The translations under genes were made by a program, and so were the position numbers. DNA of 64,000 bases from Amycolatopsis palatopharyngis (lineage in GTDB: Bacteria > Actinomycetota > Actinomycetes > Mycobacteriales > Pseudonocardiaceae). The notes under the pieces are model-generated. The model was not told where the DNA came from, searched no databases, and worked only from the letters and a program-made list of their open reading frames with translations. The stretch lies in assembly GCF_003385185.1 (NCBI RefSeq), contig NZ_PQHZ01000021.1:43925-107924 (forward strand), in the 5' to 3' direction. Shown here in pieces: positions 29,972-38,592 of the stretch (position 1 is its first letter; each line of letters begins with the position of its first letter).

Positions 29972-30786
29972 CTGCAGCTTCGGACGCACCGATCGGCGTG
30001 TTCGACTCCGGCGTCGGCGGCCTGACGGTCGCCCGCGCGATCGTCGACCAGCTCCCCGCCGAGCGACTGCGCTACGTCGGCGACACCGCCAACAACCCCT
30101 ACGGCCCGCTGCCCATCGCCAGGGCACGTGAGCTGGCGCTCGCCGCACTGGACGAGCTGGTCGACGGCGGAGTCAAAGCACTGGTCATCGCTTGCAACAC
30201 GGCGTCCGCGGCCTGCCTTCGCGACGCGCGCGAACGCTACGACGTGCCGGTGGTCGAGGTGGTGCTGCCCGCCGCGCGCAGGGCGGTGTCAGCCACTCGT
30301 TCGGGTCGTATCGGCCTGATCGGCACCGAGGGCACCGTGCGTTCCCGTGCCTACGACGACGCCGTTGCCGCCGCCCCCGACGTACAACTGAGCAGCGTGG
30401 CCTGTCCGAGATTCGTGGACTTCGTGGAGCGCGGCAGCACCTCGGGCAGGCAGGTGCTCGGACTGGCGCAGGGCTACCTGGAGCCGCTGTTGCGTGCCGA
30501 GGTGGACACGCTGGTGCTCGGCTGTACGCACTACCCGCTGCTCACCGGGGTCCTGCAGATCGTCATGGGCCAGGAGGTGACGCTGGTGTCCAGCGCGGAG
30601 GAGACGGCGAAGGACCTGGTCCGGGTGCTCACCGAACTCGACCTGCTCGCCGAGCCCGGCTCCGCGCCCCGACACGAGTTCGTGGCCACCGGTTCGCCCG
30701 AACCGTTCACCCGGCTCGCACATCGGTTCATGGGGTTCGCACCGGGAGCGCTACTGGTCACCGGCGCGGCGGCCTCGACGCTCTAA
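29968..30786 (+). CDS. murI: Glutamate racemase
   Basis: 272 residues from GTG 29968, overlapping the rhomboid stop. Both catalytic cysteines are present: C76 in [10 protein letters not shown] and C186 in [11 protein letters not shown], with [10 protein letters not shown] at the N-terminus. It supplies D-glutamate for peptidoglycan. Order with the rhomboid and the MBL enzyme matches Rv1337-Rv1339, except that rnhA has been inserted after it. Confidence 0.96.
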   Translation: MTAASDAPIGVFDSGVGGLTVARAIVDQLPAERLRYVGDTANNPYGPLPIARARELALAALDELVDGGVKALVIACNTASAACLRDARERYDVPVVEVVLPAARRAVSATRSGRIGLIGTEGTVRSRAYDDAVAAAPDVQLSSVACPRFVDFVERGSTSGRQVLGLAQGYLEPLLRAEVDTLVLGCTHYPLLTGVLQIVMGQEVTLVSSAEETAKDLVRVLTELDLLAEPGSAPRHEFVATGSPEPFTRLAHRFMGFAPGALLVTGAAASTL

Positions 30787-30787
30787 G

Positions 30788-31279
30788 GTGTCCGGCGTGA
30801 CAGAACAGGAGCCGGGGCAGATCGTGCAGATCTACACCGATGGCGCGTGCAGTCCCAATCCGGGCCCCGGCGGCTGGGGAGCGGTGCTGCGTTACGGCAC
30901 GCACGAGAAGGAGATCTACGGCGGGGAAGCCGGCGAGACGACCAACAACCGTATGGAGTTGAGTGCGCCGATCCAGGCACTGGAAAGCCTGAAGCGCCCG
31001 GTGGTCGTGCGGCTTTACACCGACAGCACCTACGTGCGCAATGGCATCACCAAGTGGGTGGCCAACTGGAAGAAGAACGGCTGGCAGACCGCGGGCAGGA
31101 CCCCGGTCAAGAACGCCGACCTGTGGCAGCGCCTCGAGGCGGCTGCCGCACGGCACCAGGTGGAGTGGCTATGGGTCAAGGGCCACGCGGGGCACCCGGA
31201 GAACGAGCGGGCGGACCGGCTGGCCGTCAGGGGACTGGAGGAGATCACCGGAAGGGTCGTGATTCAACCTTCTCGGTGA
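30788..31279 (+). CDS. rnhA: Ribonuclease HI
   Basis: 163 residues from GTG 30788 (GTG 30797 is also possible), 1 bp after the murI stop. The four acidic catalytic positions fit: D18 in [12 protein letters not shown], the Glu of [13 protein letters not shown], the Asp of [12 protein letters not shown], and the Asp of NERADRLA. Single-domain RNase HI removes RNA from RNA-DNA hybrids. In M. tuberculosis this gene is not between murI and Rv1339, so its place here is a local rearrangement. Confidence 0.94.
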   Translation: MSGVTEQEPGQIVQIYTDGACSPNPGPGGWGAVLRYGTHEKEIYGGEAGETTNNRMELSAPIQALESLKRPVVVRLYTDSTYVRNGITKWVANWKKNGWQTAGRTPVKNADLWQRLEAAAARHQVEWLWVKGHAGHPENERADRLAVRGLEEITGRVVIQPSR

Positions 31280-31393
31280 GCCACCGGAGGCTGGTGCGGA
31301 ATGATCTTGGGGCAAGGCCGCGCCAGGGCCGAGTTTCGTGGCCTCGCTCCCGTCGTGGGGTGCGACGGGGATTTCTTGCATAGGGTGTCGAGC

Positions 31394-32161
31394 GTGCGAC
31401 TGACGATTCTCGGCTGCGCGGGCAGCTTCCCCGGCCCGAACACGGCGGCGTCGGGCTACGTGATCGAAGCCGACGGCTTCGTGCTCGGGCTCGAACTCGG
31501 AAACGGCACACTGGCCGAGTTGCAGGGCCTGCGCAGCCCGTTCGACCTGGACGCTCTCGTCCTGTCGCACCTGCATCCCGATCACTGTGCCGATGTCAGC
31601 GCGCTGACCGTCTTCCGCCGCTACCACCCCGACCCGCCGTACGCGGTGCGCCCGCGCAGGCTGCCGCTCTACGGCCCGGCGGAGACACCGGCTCGCCTGG
31701 CCAACGCCTACGCCCCGCACGAGAGCGAACGGGTGCGGACCGATCTCGCCGACGTCTACGAATTCCACACGCTGAAAGCCGGAATGGTGCCGATCGGACC
31801 GTTCGAGGTCACCTCGTTCCCGATGGACCATCCGACCGAGGCGTGGGGGATGCGGATCAGTTCGCCCACCGCGACCATCGCTTACACGGGGGACACCGGC
31901 CCGTGTGCCGCGTTGGACGATTTGACCACCGGTGTCGATGTGTTGCTGTCCGAGGCGTCGTGGACCGACGCGCCGGATCGGCCTCCCGGCGTGCACCTGT
32001 CAGGCAGGCAGGCGGGGGAGCTCGCCGTCCGGGCGGGTGCGGGCAGGCTGCTGCTCACCCACGTGGCCCCCTGGACCGATCACGACGCCGTGCTCGCCGA
32101 GGCCAGGGAAGTCTTCCCCGACGCCGAACTCGTCCGGCAGGGCGCGGTCTACGAGATCTGA
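31394..32161 (+). CDS. MBL-fold metallohydrolase, Rv1339-like (cyclic nucleotide phosphodiesterase candidate)
   Basis: 255 residues from GTG 31394; GTG 31385 is an alternative. The start VRLTILGCAGSFPGPNTAAS and the metal-binding HLHPDHCAD motif, with YTGDTGPC and LLTHVAPW, place it with the RNase Z-like/PDE group. Rv1339, the syntenic homologue in M. tuberculosis, has been reported as a cAMP phosphodiesterase, so this is the likeliest activity. The end of the gene overlaps the leftward membrane-protein gene by 162 bp on the opposite strand. The neighbours rph and rdgB follow further on, as in mycobacteria. Confidence 0.88.
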   Translation: MRLTILGCAGSFPGPNTAASGYVIEADGFVLGLELGNGTLAELQGLRSPFDLDALVLSHLHPDHCADVSALTVFRRYHPDPPYAVRPRRLPLYGPAETPARLANAYAPHESERVRTDLADVYEFHTLKAGMVPIGPFEVTSFPMDHPTEAWGMRISSPTATIAYTGDTGPCAALDDLTTGVDVLLSEASWTDAPDRPPGVHLSGRQAGELAVRAGAGRLLLTHVAPWTDHDAVLAEAREVFPDAELVRQGAVYEI

Positions 32162-33172
32162 GCGGCGGCTCCGTCCGGTCCGGCGCAGCACCAGCCAGGC
32201 GAGCAGGCCCACCGGGATGATCAGCCAGCACGACAGCAGCCGGTAGGTCAGTACCGCTGCCGCGGCAGGTGACCCGGTGGCCCCCGCTGCGGCCAGACCA
32301 GCGAGCAGACTGATCTCGATCACGCCGATTCCCCCTGGTGTCAGCGGAATCTGTCGCACGATCTGCACGGTCAGGTAGATGGTCGCGAGTTCGAGCGGGC
32401 CGATCTCGATTCCGAACGCCCTGACCGCCGCGTACAGGCAGGCCAGTTCGGTCAGCCAGTTCCCGATCGCCGCCGCGAGTGCGAGCAGCCAGTGCCGGGG
32501 GGCGACGGCACGGGAGTTGACGGCCGCCTCGACCGCGGGCCGGACCACCACCGCCAGCCACGGCCACATCCGGGGTAGCCGGACGGTCGCGGGTCCGGCG
32601 ACGGGGTGCCTGCGGCGAGTGGCGGCCAGCCGCCTGACCGCGAAGACGGTGATTGCGGTGAGCAGCGCCGCCGACGCGATCGTGAGCGCGGGATGGGCGT
32701 TCCACGCGGCGGACAGCCGGAGCAGTGCGGCCGTCAGGGCCCCGGTGCCGTACAGCAGTGCGAGACCGAGCAGCGACAGCACGCCGGAGAGCACCATCAC
32801 GGCTGTGGCTGCCGCGCGGTCGGCGCCGCCTGCCCGGAACTCCCGGAAGGCGTACGCCGCGGACACCGCGGAGCCCGCGGGCAGGCTGATGGAGATCGCC
32901 GAGCGGCTGTAGGCCAGCGCCAGCGCCCTGTGCCGGGGAATGGTGACGCCGAACGCCGTCAGCAGCCTGCGCTGCTGACGGGCGAACATCGCCATGGAGA
33001 CGAACTCGGCGATACCGGCGGCGAGCAGCCAGCGGTGGTCCGCCGAGGTGAGGGCCCGGCCGACGTCCGAGGGGGAGGGAAACCGGTCGCGCAGGGTCAG
33101 CACCACGAGGGCGAGCACGGCGAGGGTGCCGACCAGTTGAACGACTCTGCGTCGGGTGAGCACGGTGGTCAT
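32000..33172 (-). CDS. Lysylphosphatidylglycerol synthase-like/UPF0104 membrane protein
   Basis: 390 residues from ATG 33172 with about eight membrane helices and the family signatures SAISISLPAGSAVSAAYAFR and PLTPGGIGVIEISLLAGLAA, as in the flippase/transmembrane region of LPG synthases without the C-terminal synthetase domain. The last fifty or so residues (RSDLVDRALPDEFGVGEDF onward) are hydrophilic and antisense to the MBL gene; the original end may have been near 32160. It is a membrane protein of unknown function, monocistronic. Confidence 0.82.
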   Translation of the reverse strand: MTTVLTRRRVVQLVGTLAVLALVVLTLRDRFPSPSDVGRALTSADHRWLLAAGIAEFVSMAMFARQQRRLLTAFGVTIPRHRALALAYSRSAISISLPAGSAVSAAYAFREFRAGGADRAAATAVMVLSGVLSLLGLALLYGTGALTAALLRLSAAWNAHPALTIASAALLTAITVFAVRRLAATRRRHPVAGPATVRLPRMWPWLAVVVRPAVEAAVNSRAVAPRHWLLALAAAIGNWLTELACLYAAVRAFGIEIGPLELATIYLTVQIVRQIPLTPGGIGVIEISLLAGLAAAGATGSPAAAAVLTYRLLSCWLIIPVGLLAWLVLRRTGRSRRSDLVDRALPDEFGVGEDFPGLGEHGVVIGPGGHVGEQQPARTRPDGELPRLPA

Positions 33173-33273
33173 CGACGTACCCCCAATTCATCTCACGATG
33201 AGTTATGCGAGCCGCAGGGGGATTTAGTCAACGAGCGTTGAAAAAATGTGGCGTGGACGTCAGGGCGTGGACG

Positions 33274-34110
33274 TCAGCTCGCGGCGAGGTAGGTCAGATG
33301 GTCGTCGGCCAGTTCTCGGGCGTAGGCGTGCATCAGCGCGACCAGGCTCAACGCGCCGCCGGGTGCGTCGAACTCGGCGAGGTCATAGGCCAGCACGGCG
33401 CCGCGGTAACTGGGGGTGGCGTTGGTGACGTCGGTGAACCAGTCGTGGAAGGCGATCTGGGGCTGCTCGCCGGGTCCGACCGGGGGTGCGACGAGGTCCA
33501 GCGGTGCGGGCCGGTTGCGCAGCATCCAGCGGTAGAACTCGGAGTAGGCGAAGAACCGTTGCTCTACCCCGGTCGGCGAGACGCCGTGGACCCGCTCGGC
33601 CAGCAGCACGCCGTGCTCGGTGGAAGCCTGCTCGGCGACGCTCCAGGCCCTGTCGTGGGTGGAGCGGGCGCGCAGGTCGCCGTCACGCAGTGCCGTCAGG
33701 TAGTCGGCCCACAGCTGCGACCCCGGATTGCCGAAGGTGCCGCCTGCACGTCCGAGGGCCAGGGCGATGCCGCGTTCGATGCCCTCGACGATGCCGGCGT
33801 CCACATGCGAGACCCACGTGCCCGGCGCACCCATCTCCCGATCACGGAAGAACGTGATGATGCCTTCGATGTTGCGCCAGCGGGGCAGGTAGCCGGGGAC
33901 GATCTCGGCGGCCGGGCCGCTGGACATCGCGCGGACGAAGGCGAGCCGTTCGTCCATCGACATCAGGTCGATGTCGGCTGCCGTGCAATCCAGTGCGGCA
34001 GCGCAGTCCGCAGGCCCCCGGTGTTCCTGCGCCAGTACGACGGCGGGGCTCAGCGTGAGGCAGAGCGCGGTGGTCAGCAGCGCGGCGACGGCGGCACGGA
34101 TCCGGTGCAT
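33274..34110 (-). CDS. Secreted protein of unknown function
   Basis: 278 residues from ATG 34110 with a clear signal peptide (MHRIRAAVAALLTTALCLTL, cleaved near VLAQ-E). The mature part has two cysteines close together (ADCAAALDCTAADI), a conserved-looking GYLPRWRNIEGIITFFRDRE and FHDWFTDVTNATPSYRGAVL. I do not recognise the family; similar proteins seem restricted to actinomycetes. It stands alone between the LPG-synthase-like gene and rph. Confidence 0.78.
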   Translation of the reverse strand: MHRIRAAVAALLTTALCLTLSPAVVLAQEHRGPADCAAALDCTAADIDLMSMDERLAFVRAMSSGPAAEIVPGYLPRWRNIEGIITFFRDREMGAPGTWVSHVDAGIVEGIERGIALALGRAGGTFGNPGSQLWADYLTALRDGDLRARSTHDRAWSVAEQASTEHGVLLAERVHGVSPTGVEQRFFAYSEFYRWMLRNRPAPLDLVAPPVGPGEQPQIAFHDWFTDVTNATPSYRGAVLAYDLAEFDAPGGALSLVALMHAYARELADDHLTYLAAS

Positions 34111-34148
34111 CGAGACTCCCCAGTGACGGTGATCGCGCGGATCCTATC

Positions 34149-34182
34149 GGGCCTCGCACTTTCCCGGGAAAGTGCGAGGCCC
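34149..34182. repeat. Perfect 34-bp palindrome
   Basis: Arms GGGCCTCGCACTTTCCC and its complement meet without a loop. The core CACTTTCCCGGGAAAGTG also appears at 49126-49147 and 49189-49210. It lies between the divergent secreted-protein and rph genes. Confidence 0.9.
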
Positions 34183-34227
34183 GAACCGGGGCGGCGGGGC
34201 AGGACGGCGGGGATCTAGAGTGCACCC

Positions 34228-35013
34228 GTGGTGAGAAAAGACGGCAGGACCGACGACCAGCTCCGCGAAGTCAAGATCACTCGGGGATTCCAGCGCTGGC
34301 CCGCGGGCTCGGTGCTCATCGAGTTCGGTGACACCAGGGTGTTGTGTGCGGCGAGTGTGACCGAGGGGGTCCCGCGCTGGCGTGCCGGCTCCGGACTGGG
34401 CTGGGTCACGGCCGAATACGCGATGCTGCCCTCGGCCACCAACACGCGGAGCAGTCGCGAGTCGGTCAAGGGGAAGATCGGCGGCCGTACCCACGAGATC
34501 AGCAGGCTGATCGGCCGTTCCCTGCGTGCGTGCATCGACCTTGCCGCCCTTGGTGAGAACACGATCGTCATCGACTGCGACGTCATCCAGGCGGACGGCG
34601 GCACGCGCACCGCGGCGATCACCGGCGGCTATGTCGCACTGGCCGACGCCATCACCTGGCTGGGTGCCGCGGGCAGGCTCGCGGATCCGCAGCCGTTGTC
34701 CGCCGCCGTTTCGGCGATCAGCGTGGGTGTCGTGGACGGCCGGGTGCGGCTGGACCTGCCCTTCGAGGAGGATTCGCGCGCGGAGGTCGACACGAACGTG
34801 GTCGCCACCGACGTCGGGACGCTCATCGAGGTGCAGGGCACCGGTGAGGGCGCGACGTTCACGAGGTCCACTTTGGACAAGATGTTGGACGTGGCGCTGG
34901 CAGGCTGCGCGGAGCTGTCTCGCAAGCAGGCCGAGGCACTGGCGCTGCCGTACCCCGGTGAGCTGCCCGAGCCGAAGCCGGGCAAGGAGAAGAAGTCGAA
35001 GGGCGCCAAGTGA
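34228..35013 (+). CDS. rph: Ribonuclease PH
   Basis: 261 residues from GTG 34228. RNase PH motifs are [39 protein letters not shown] and [20 protein letters not shown], giving the phosphate-dependent 3'-5' trimming activity used in tRNA maturation. A Lys-rich tail ([15 protein letters not shown]) follows. Its stop overlaps the rdgB GTG (GTGA), as in Rv1340-Rv1341. Confidence 0.96.
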   Translation: MVRKDGRTDDQLREVKITRGFQRWPAGSVLIEFGDTRVLCAASVTEGVPRWRAGSGLGWVTAEYAMLPSATNTRSSRESVKGKIGGRTHEISRLIGRSLRACIDLAALGENTIVIDCDVIQADGGTRTAAITGGYVALADAITWLGAAGRLADPQPLSAAVSAISVGVVDGRVRLDLPFEEDSRAEVDTNVVATDVGTLIEVQGTGEGATFTRSTLDKMLDVALAGCAELSRKQAEALALPYPGELPEPKPGKEKKSKGAK

Positions 35014-35612
35014 AGCTGCTGCTGGCCACGCGCAACGCGAAGAAGCTCGGCGAACTCCGCCGAATCCTCGCCGCCGAGGGAGTGGCTGGTGTCGAGGTGC
35101 TCGGCCTCGCCGATGTCGAAGAGTTCCCTGAGGCTCCGGAAACCGGCGCGACCTTCGAGGAGAACGCACTGGCCAAGGCGCGGGACGCCGCTGCCGCGAC
35201 AGGACTGCCTGCCGTGGCCGACGACTCCGGTCTCGCCGTGGACGCCCTGAACGGGATGCCCGGTGTGCTCTCCGCACGCTGGGCCGGAAGGCACGGCGAC
35301 GACGAGGCGAATCTGGATCTGGTGCTCGGGCAGCTGGCCGACACCCCGGACGAGCGCAGGGGCGCGGGTTTCGTCTGCGCGGCGGCGCTCGTGGTGCCAG
35401 GCGGCGCGGAGACGGTGGTGCGCGGCGAGTGGCGCGGCACGCTGATCCGGCAGCGCAAGGGCGTGCACGGCTTCGGTTACGACCCGATTTTCGTCCCCGA
35501 GGGCGAGTCCCGAACCTCAGCCGAGCTGGACCCGGCGGAAAAGGACGCGGCCTCCCACCGAGGCCGAGCCCTCCGAGCGATCCTCCCGCACCTGCGAGCC
35601 CTCGCCTCCTGA
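35010..35612 (+). CDS. rdgB: XTP/dITP pyrophosphatase (RdgB/HAM1)
   Basis: 200 residues from GTG 35010. The family motifs [54 protein letters not shown], and [20 protein letters not shown] are present. It removes non-canonical purine nucleotides such as dITP and XTP from the pool. It is translationally coupled to rph. The half copy of the nested dyad element follows its stop. Confidence 0.95.
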   Translation: MKLLLATRNAKKLGELRRILAAEGVAGVEVLGLADVEEFPEAPETGATFEENALAKARDAAAATGLPAVADDSGLAVDALNGMPGVLSARWAGRHGDDEANLDLVLGQLADTPDERRGAGFVCAAALVVPGGAETVVRGEWRGTLIRQRKGVHGFGYDPIFVPEGESRTSAELDPAEKDAASHRGRALRAILPHLRALAS

Positions 35613-35626
35613 CCCAGCGGGCACTT

Positions 35627-35684
35627 GGAGCGTCTGCAAGTACCACCAAGCAAGATCAACGACCGCGCAAACCGCTACCAACAG
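35627..35684. repeat. Half copy of nested dyad element
   Basis: GGAGCGTCTGCAAGTAC, CCAAGCAAGATC and AACCGCTACCAA occur in the same order and spacing as in one arm of the 23186-23290 palindrome, with a few substitutions. It lies between convergent rdgB and bcp. Confidence 0.8.
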
Positions 35685-35702
35685 CCGCTCCGGCAGGGCC
35701 GC

Positions 35703-36182
35703 TCAGGCCGCGATGTCGAGCTCGCGCAGCAGCTTCGCGACGTGACCGGTGGCCTTCACGTTGTATCGGGCCTCGGTGATCTTGCCCTCGGGGTCCACCA
35801 CGAACGTCGACCGGATGACGCCCTGCACGACGCGTCCGTAGTTCTTTTTCTCGCCGAACGCGCCCCACTCGGTGAGAACGGTCTTGTCCGGATCCGCCAG
35901 TAGCGGGAACGTCAGCTGTTCGGCCTCGACGAACTTCGCCAGCTTCTCGGGCTTGTCCGGGGAGATGCCAAGCACCTGGTATCCGGCGCCGTCCAGCTCG
36001 CCCAGGTTGTCCCGGAAGTCGCACGCCTGCTTCGTGCAGCCAGGGGTGCCCGCGGCCGGGTAGAAGTAGACGACGACGGACTTACCCCGGTAGTCGGACA
36101 GGGAGACGGTCGCGCCCGTGCTGTCGGTCAGGGTGAAGTCGGGAGCCTTGTCGCCGGGGGAAAGTCGCTTCTGCTCGGTCAT
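35703..36182 (-). CDS. bcp: Thioredoxin-dependent peroxiredoxin Bcp
   Basis: 159 residues from ATG 36182. The peroxidatic Cys is C49 in AGTPGCTKQACDFRDNL, with the resolving C54 five residues on, as in the atypical 2-Cys Bcp group (PrxQ). It reduces peroxides using thioredoxin in the cytoplasm. It is convergent with rdgB; upstream is the 21-bp tandem repeat block. Confidence 0.95.
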   Translation of the reverse strand: MTEQKRLSPGDKAPDFTLTDSTGATVSLSDYRGKSVVVYFYPAAGTPGCTKQACDFRDNLGELDGAGYQVLGISPDKPEKLAKFVEAEQLTFPLLADPDKTVLTEWGAFGEKKNYGRVVQGVIRSTFVVDPEGKITEARYNVKATGHVAKLLRELDIAA

Positions 36183-36217
36183 GCGGCCAGCCTAGCGATC
36201 GGTTACGCCGCACGAAG

Positions 36218-36315
36218 TGCCGACTCTGTCCCGGGATCTGCCGACTCTGTCCCGGGATCTGCCAACTCGGGCCCCGGATCTGCAAACTCGGGCCCCGGGA
36301 ACTGCGAACTCAGAC
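36218..36315. repeat. Tandem 21-bp intergenic repeats
   Basis: Units at 36218-36238 and 36239-36259 are identical (TGCCGACTCTGTCCCGGGAT plus C). Units at 36260-36280 and 36281-36302 are diverged forms, and a partial unit runs into the end of the lipoprotein gene. They fill the gap between the lipoprotein stop (36310) and the bcp start (36182). Confidence 0.85.
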
Positions 36316-36876
36316 GGAGCCTGTGTAGACGGCGGTGGCGTCTATGGCGCGGTCTGGGCGTAGTTCGAGGCTGAGGGGGGCCGGTTTGGCTGGGATGGCG
36401 AAGGCCAGTGTGAGGCGGACGTTGCCCCGTGGCGGGACGTCCCGGTCGGCGTTGACGATGCCGTTGAATCCCTGGGTGGCGTCCATGACCTGCTTGGCGG
36501 GGCTGCTCGCGACGGTCGCGGTCACGCCGAGATCGGACAGCCGGTAGGGCCGGTTGCTGCCGTTGAAGATGGATATGTCGAACGCGACCGCGCGGGGTGA
36601 CTGTGGATAGGCCGTCTCGCTCGGTGTGAAGGTCTTCGGTGCGGTCACCGCGACGGTGATCCCCGACTGGAACTGGAAGTCGTCGCCGAACGGGAGTGCT
36701 TGTTCGGATTTGATCGACCGCTCTTCGGCCACCACCGACTCGTTGGCGGTCGTGGTTGTGCTGGAGGCGCCGGTGGTTGTTCCGCAAGCGGTGAGCGTGA
36801 ACAGCACGCACACCGCCAGCGCAAAGCCCCGCGTCCGCGCAGGAGCCACTCGACTACTCCATCTGCTGTAGGTCAT
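36310..36876 (-). CDS. Lipoprotein of unknown function
   Basis: 188 residues from ATG 36876 (ATG 36885 and an open frame to 37008 are alternatives). A type II signal with lipobox LTAC near residue 31 (VCVLFTLTACGTTTG) predicts attachment to the outer face of the membrane. A Thr/Ser-rich linker leads to a beta-rich domain (ITVAVTAPKTFTPSE, RAVAFDISIFNGSNRPYRLS) that resembles DUF4352-type immunoprotective folds. No partner gene is evident. Confidence 0.75.
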   Translation of the reverse strand: MTYSRWSSRVAPARTRGFALAVCVLFTLTACGTTTGASSTTTTANESVVAEERSIKSEQALPFGDDFQFQSGITVAVTAPKTFTPSETAYPQSPRAVAFDISIFNGSNRPYRLSDLGVTATVASSPAKQVMDATQGFNGIVNADRDVPPRGNVRLTLAFAIPAKPAPLSLELRPDRAIDATAVYTGSV

Positions 36877-37064
36877 TTCGTCCATTCGGTGGCGGTAATC
36901 GCCGTGCCCGCTCCACTCTGGCCTCCATCGCGCGCGGACGCGAGGAGCATCGGGGGGTTGAAGCGGAGCTGGTGTACGCCCGTGTCCCATCCGTGATCGT
37001 CGAAGCACGGCGGGTGACAGCAGTCACCATCGTGCCGGCGCGCGGCGCTGTAGCCGGGCTACGT

Positions 37065-37247
37065 TCAGGTGGCGAGGGCGAAGAACAGGATGAAGGTGCC
37101 GAGTGCGGTGAGCCAGGCGACGATGAGCCAGCCGAAGTCCCGCCACGGGTCGACCGTCCGGTTGTCCTCGCCGGGGACGTAGACGCCGCGCATTTCGAAC
37201 CAGTCGGCCCACTGCGCGAGCCAGCGCAGGGGGATGCGGTTCGGCAT
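37065..37247 (-). CDS. Small membrane protein, 60 residues
   Basis: ATG 37247 with CGGAGGTG 8 nt upstream. The product starts MPNRIPLRWLAQWADWFEMR and has one C-terminal membrane helix (FGWLIVAWLTALGTFILFFA). It could be a small accessory or regulatory membrane protein. No homologous function comes to mind. Confidence 0.6.
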   Translation of the reverse strand: MPNRIPLRWLAQWADWFEMRGVYVPGEDNRTVDPWRDFGWLIVAWLTALGTFILFFALAT

Positions 37248-37402
37248 CGCGGGCACCTCCGAGGTCTCGCGTCGAGCATATCGCCGGGCATGACGACCGG
37301 GGCGTTGCGGCGGTCGTCCGGGACGAAATCCCGTGGTACAACTTACGTTCACTGACGCAGGTAAATGTGCCACCCGCGTACGCGCAGGAAGCGAGCCGGA
37401 CC

Positions 37403-37882
37403 GTGACAGAGCAGCAGTTGAGGCCACAACGCCGCAGCCGCAGGGTCGCCATGACGCCGGAGGAGGTGGACGCCTACCTCGCGGAGGAGCGGATGTGCCG
37501 CGTGGCGACCACCAACGACCAGGGCCCGCACCTGACCGCACTCTGGTTCGTCTGGCACGAGCAGGCGGTCTGGCTCTACTCGATCACCGGCAGCCAGCGC
37601 TGGGTGGACCTCTCCCGCGACCCCCGGGTCGCGGTGCTGATGGATTCCGGCCACGACTACTTCGAACTGCGCGGTATCGAGATCACCGGCACGGCGGAGG
37701 TGGTCGGGGAGGTGCCCCGCGTCGGAGCGCCGTGCCCGGAGCTGGAGGAGCCCGAGCGGCTGTTCGCCCGCAAGTACTTCGACGCCGATCAGCTGCCGTA
37801 CGACGAGCGGCACGCGTGGCTGCGAATCACGCCTGGAAAGATCGCGAGCTGGAGTTTCCACAAGATGCTGGAACAGGGCTGA
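37403..37882 (+). CDS. Pyridoxamine 5'-phosphate oxidase-fold flavin/F420-binding protein
   Basis: 159 residues from GTG 37403; the frame is open to 37367. The split-barrel pattern MTPEEVDAYLAEERMCRVAT, HLTALWFVWHEQAVWLYSIT, RDPRVAVLMDSGHDYFELRG and ITGTAEVVGEVPR is typical of the PNPOx-like family, which binds FMN or F420 and reduces or sequesters small molecules. Actinobacteria carry many copies; the substrate is unknown. Confidence 0.85.
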   Translation: MTEQQLRPQRRSRRVAMTPEEVDAYLAEERMCRVATTNDQGPHLTALWFVWHEQAVWLYSITGSQRWVDLSRDPRVAVLMDSGHDYFELRGIEITGTAEVVGEVPRVGAPCPELEEPERLFARKYFDADQLPYDERHAWLRITPGKIASWSFHKMLEQG

Positions 37883-37892
37883 GCAGCCGCGG

Positions 37893-38204
37893 CTATCCCT
37901 CGCGCGTTTCCGGATGCTGAGCGCCCCACTTGCGCAGTGCGCCCGCGATGAACTCGGCGCCGATCCGATTGGCTTCGTCGGCCTGACCCCGCACCCGTGC
38001 GGGGCGGTCGTCGGCCTGGTCGACGGCCCTGCCGCGCTCGGCGTTCGGATGCTTCCAGTGCCCGCCGCAACCGTTCGGGCAAGGCATCTCGATCGTTCGC
38101 AGTACACCGGAAGGTGTCGGTTGCTGCCAGGACATCGTGCCGGTGCCCTGGCACAGCTCACACTCGGCGCCCGGGTACCTGTCCGAGCCCTCCGCAGTTG
38201 CCAC
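37893..38204 (-). CDS. Cys-motif protein, C-terminal piece of a split zinc-finger gene
   Basis: Reads from GTG 38204 (103 residues) and holds CELCQGTGTM and CPNGCGGHW. These are the third and fourth CxxCxGxG-like units expected after two in the overlapping frame at 38158-38274. Downstream is a helical region (DEANRIGAEFIAGALRKWGA). A +1 shift near 38170-38200 would join the two into one DnaJ-type zinc-finger protein. It may be a true split, a sequencing error, or programmed shifting. Confidence 0.55.
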   Translation of the reverse strand: MATAEGSDRYPGAECELCQGTGTMSWQQPTPSGVLRTIEMPCPNGCGGHWKHPNAERGRAVDQADDRPARVRGQADEANRIGAEFIAGALRKWGAQHPETREG

Positions 38205-38274
38205 AGGCGTCCTTCCGGTTGGGTGCCAACCCGGATCCGTGACACAGGGGGCACTCGACCATCTCGTAGCTCAT
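38158..38274 (-). CDS. Cys-motif protein, N-terminal piece of a split zinc-finger gene
   Basis: 38 residues from ATG 38274: MSYEMVECPLCHGSG, then DACGNCGGLGQV, stopping at TGA 38160-38158. It overlaps the next frame (start GTG 38204) by 47 bp. The two CxxC pairs are laid out as in DnaJ-type zinc domains. Confidence 0.55.
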   Translation of the reverse strand: MSYEMVECPLCHGSGLAPNRKDACGNCGGLGQVPGRRV

Positions 38275-38530
38275 CGTCACACCTTCGGTCGCATGAGGGG
38301 AAGTCCAGCCGGGTGGCGGTGTCGTAACGGATGACGCGCGCCCGCTCCTGCGGGCGAACGCCCCGGGTACTGCCCATCATCGCCTGGTGCGCGGTCGCCG
38401 GGTACCGGCAGTGGGAGCACAGGCCGGCCCCTCGTGCTGGACCGCTCGGACGCTGCGTTCAGGTCCGAGTGCGCCACGGCGTACAGCCGGTGGCGGTCCG
38501 CGAGGCCGGTTGCGTGGTCACCCAAACGGC
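38275..38530. other. Gap with no convincing gene
   Basis: Between the split zinc-finger gene and the terminator at 38531. Frames open here have no good start or family similarity. It should contain the promoter of the zinc-finger gene. Confidence 0.4.
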
Positions 38531-38573
38531 AGGCGCTTCACCGCCGGTGAGTCGATCCGGCGGTGAAGCGCCT
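38531..38573. terminator. Strong hairpin terminator of choice-of-anchor B gene
   Basis: 17-bp perfect stem (38531-38547 and 38557-38573; AGGCGCTTCACCGCCGG and its complement) with a 9-nt loop, 20 bp after the stop of the leftward gene. Confidence 0.75.
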
Positions 38574-38592
38574 TGGGTCATGCAGATGCCGG

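Noticed and set aside
38277..38525. 82-codon leftward ORF upstream of the zinc-finger gene
   Set aside because: Overlaps the probable promoter region and has no conserved pattern.
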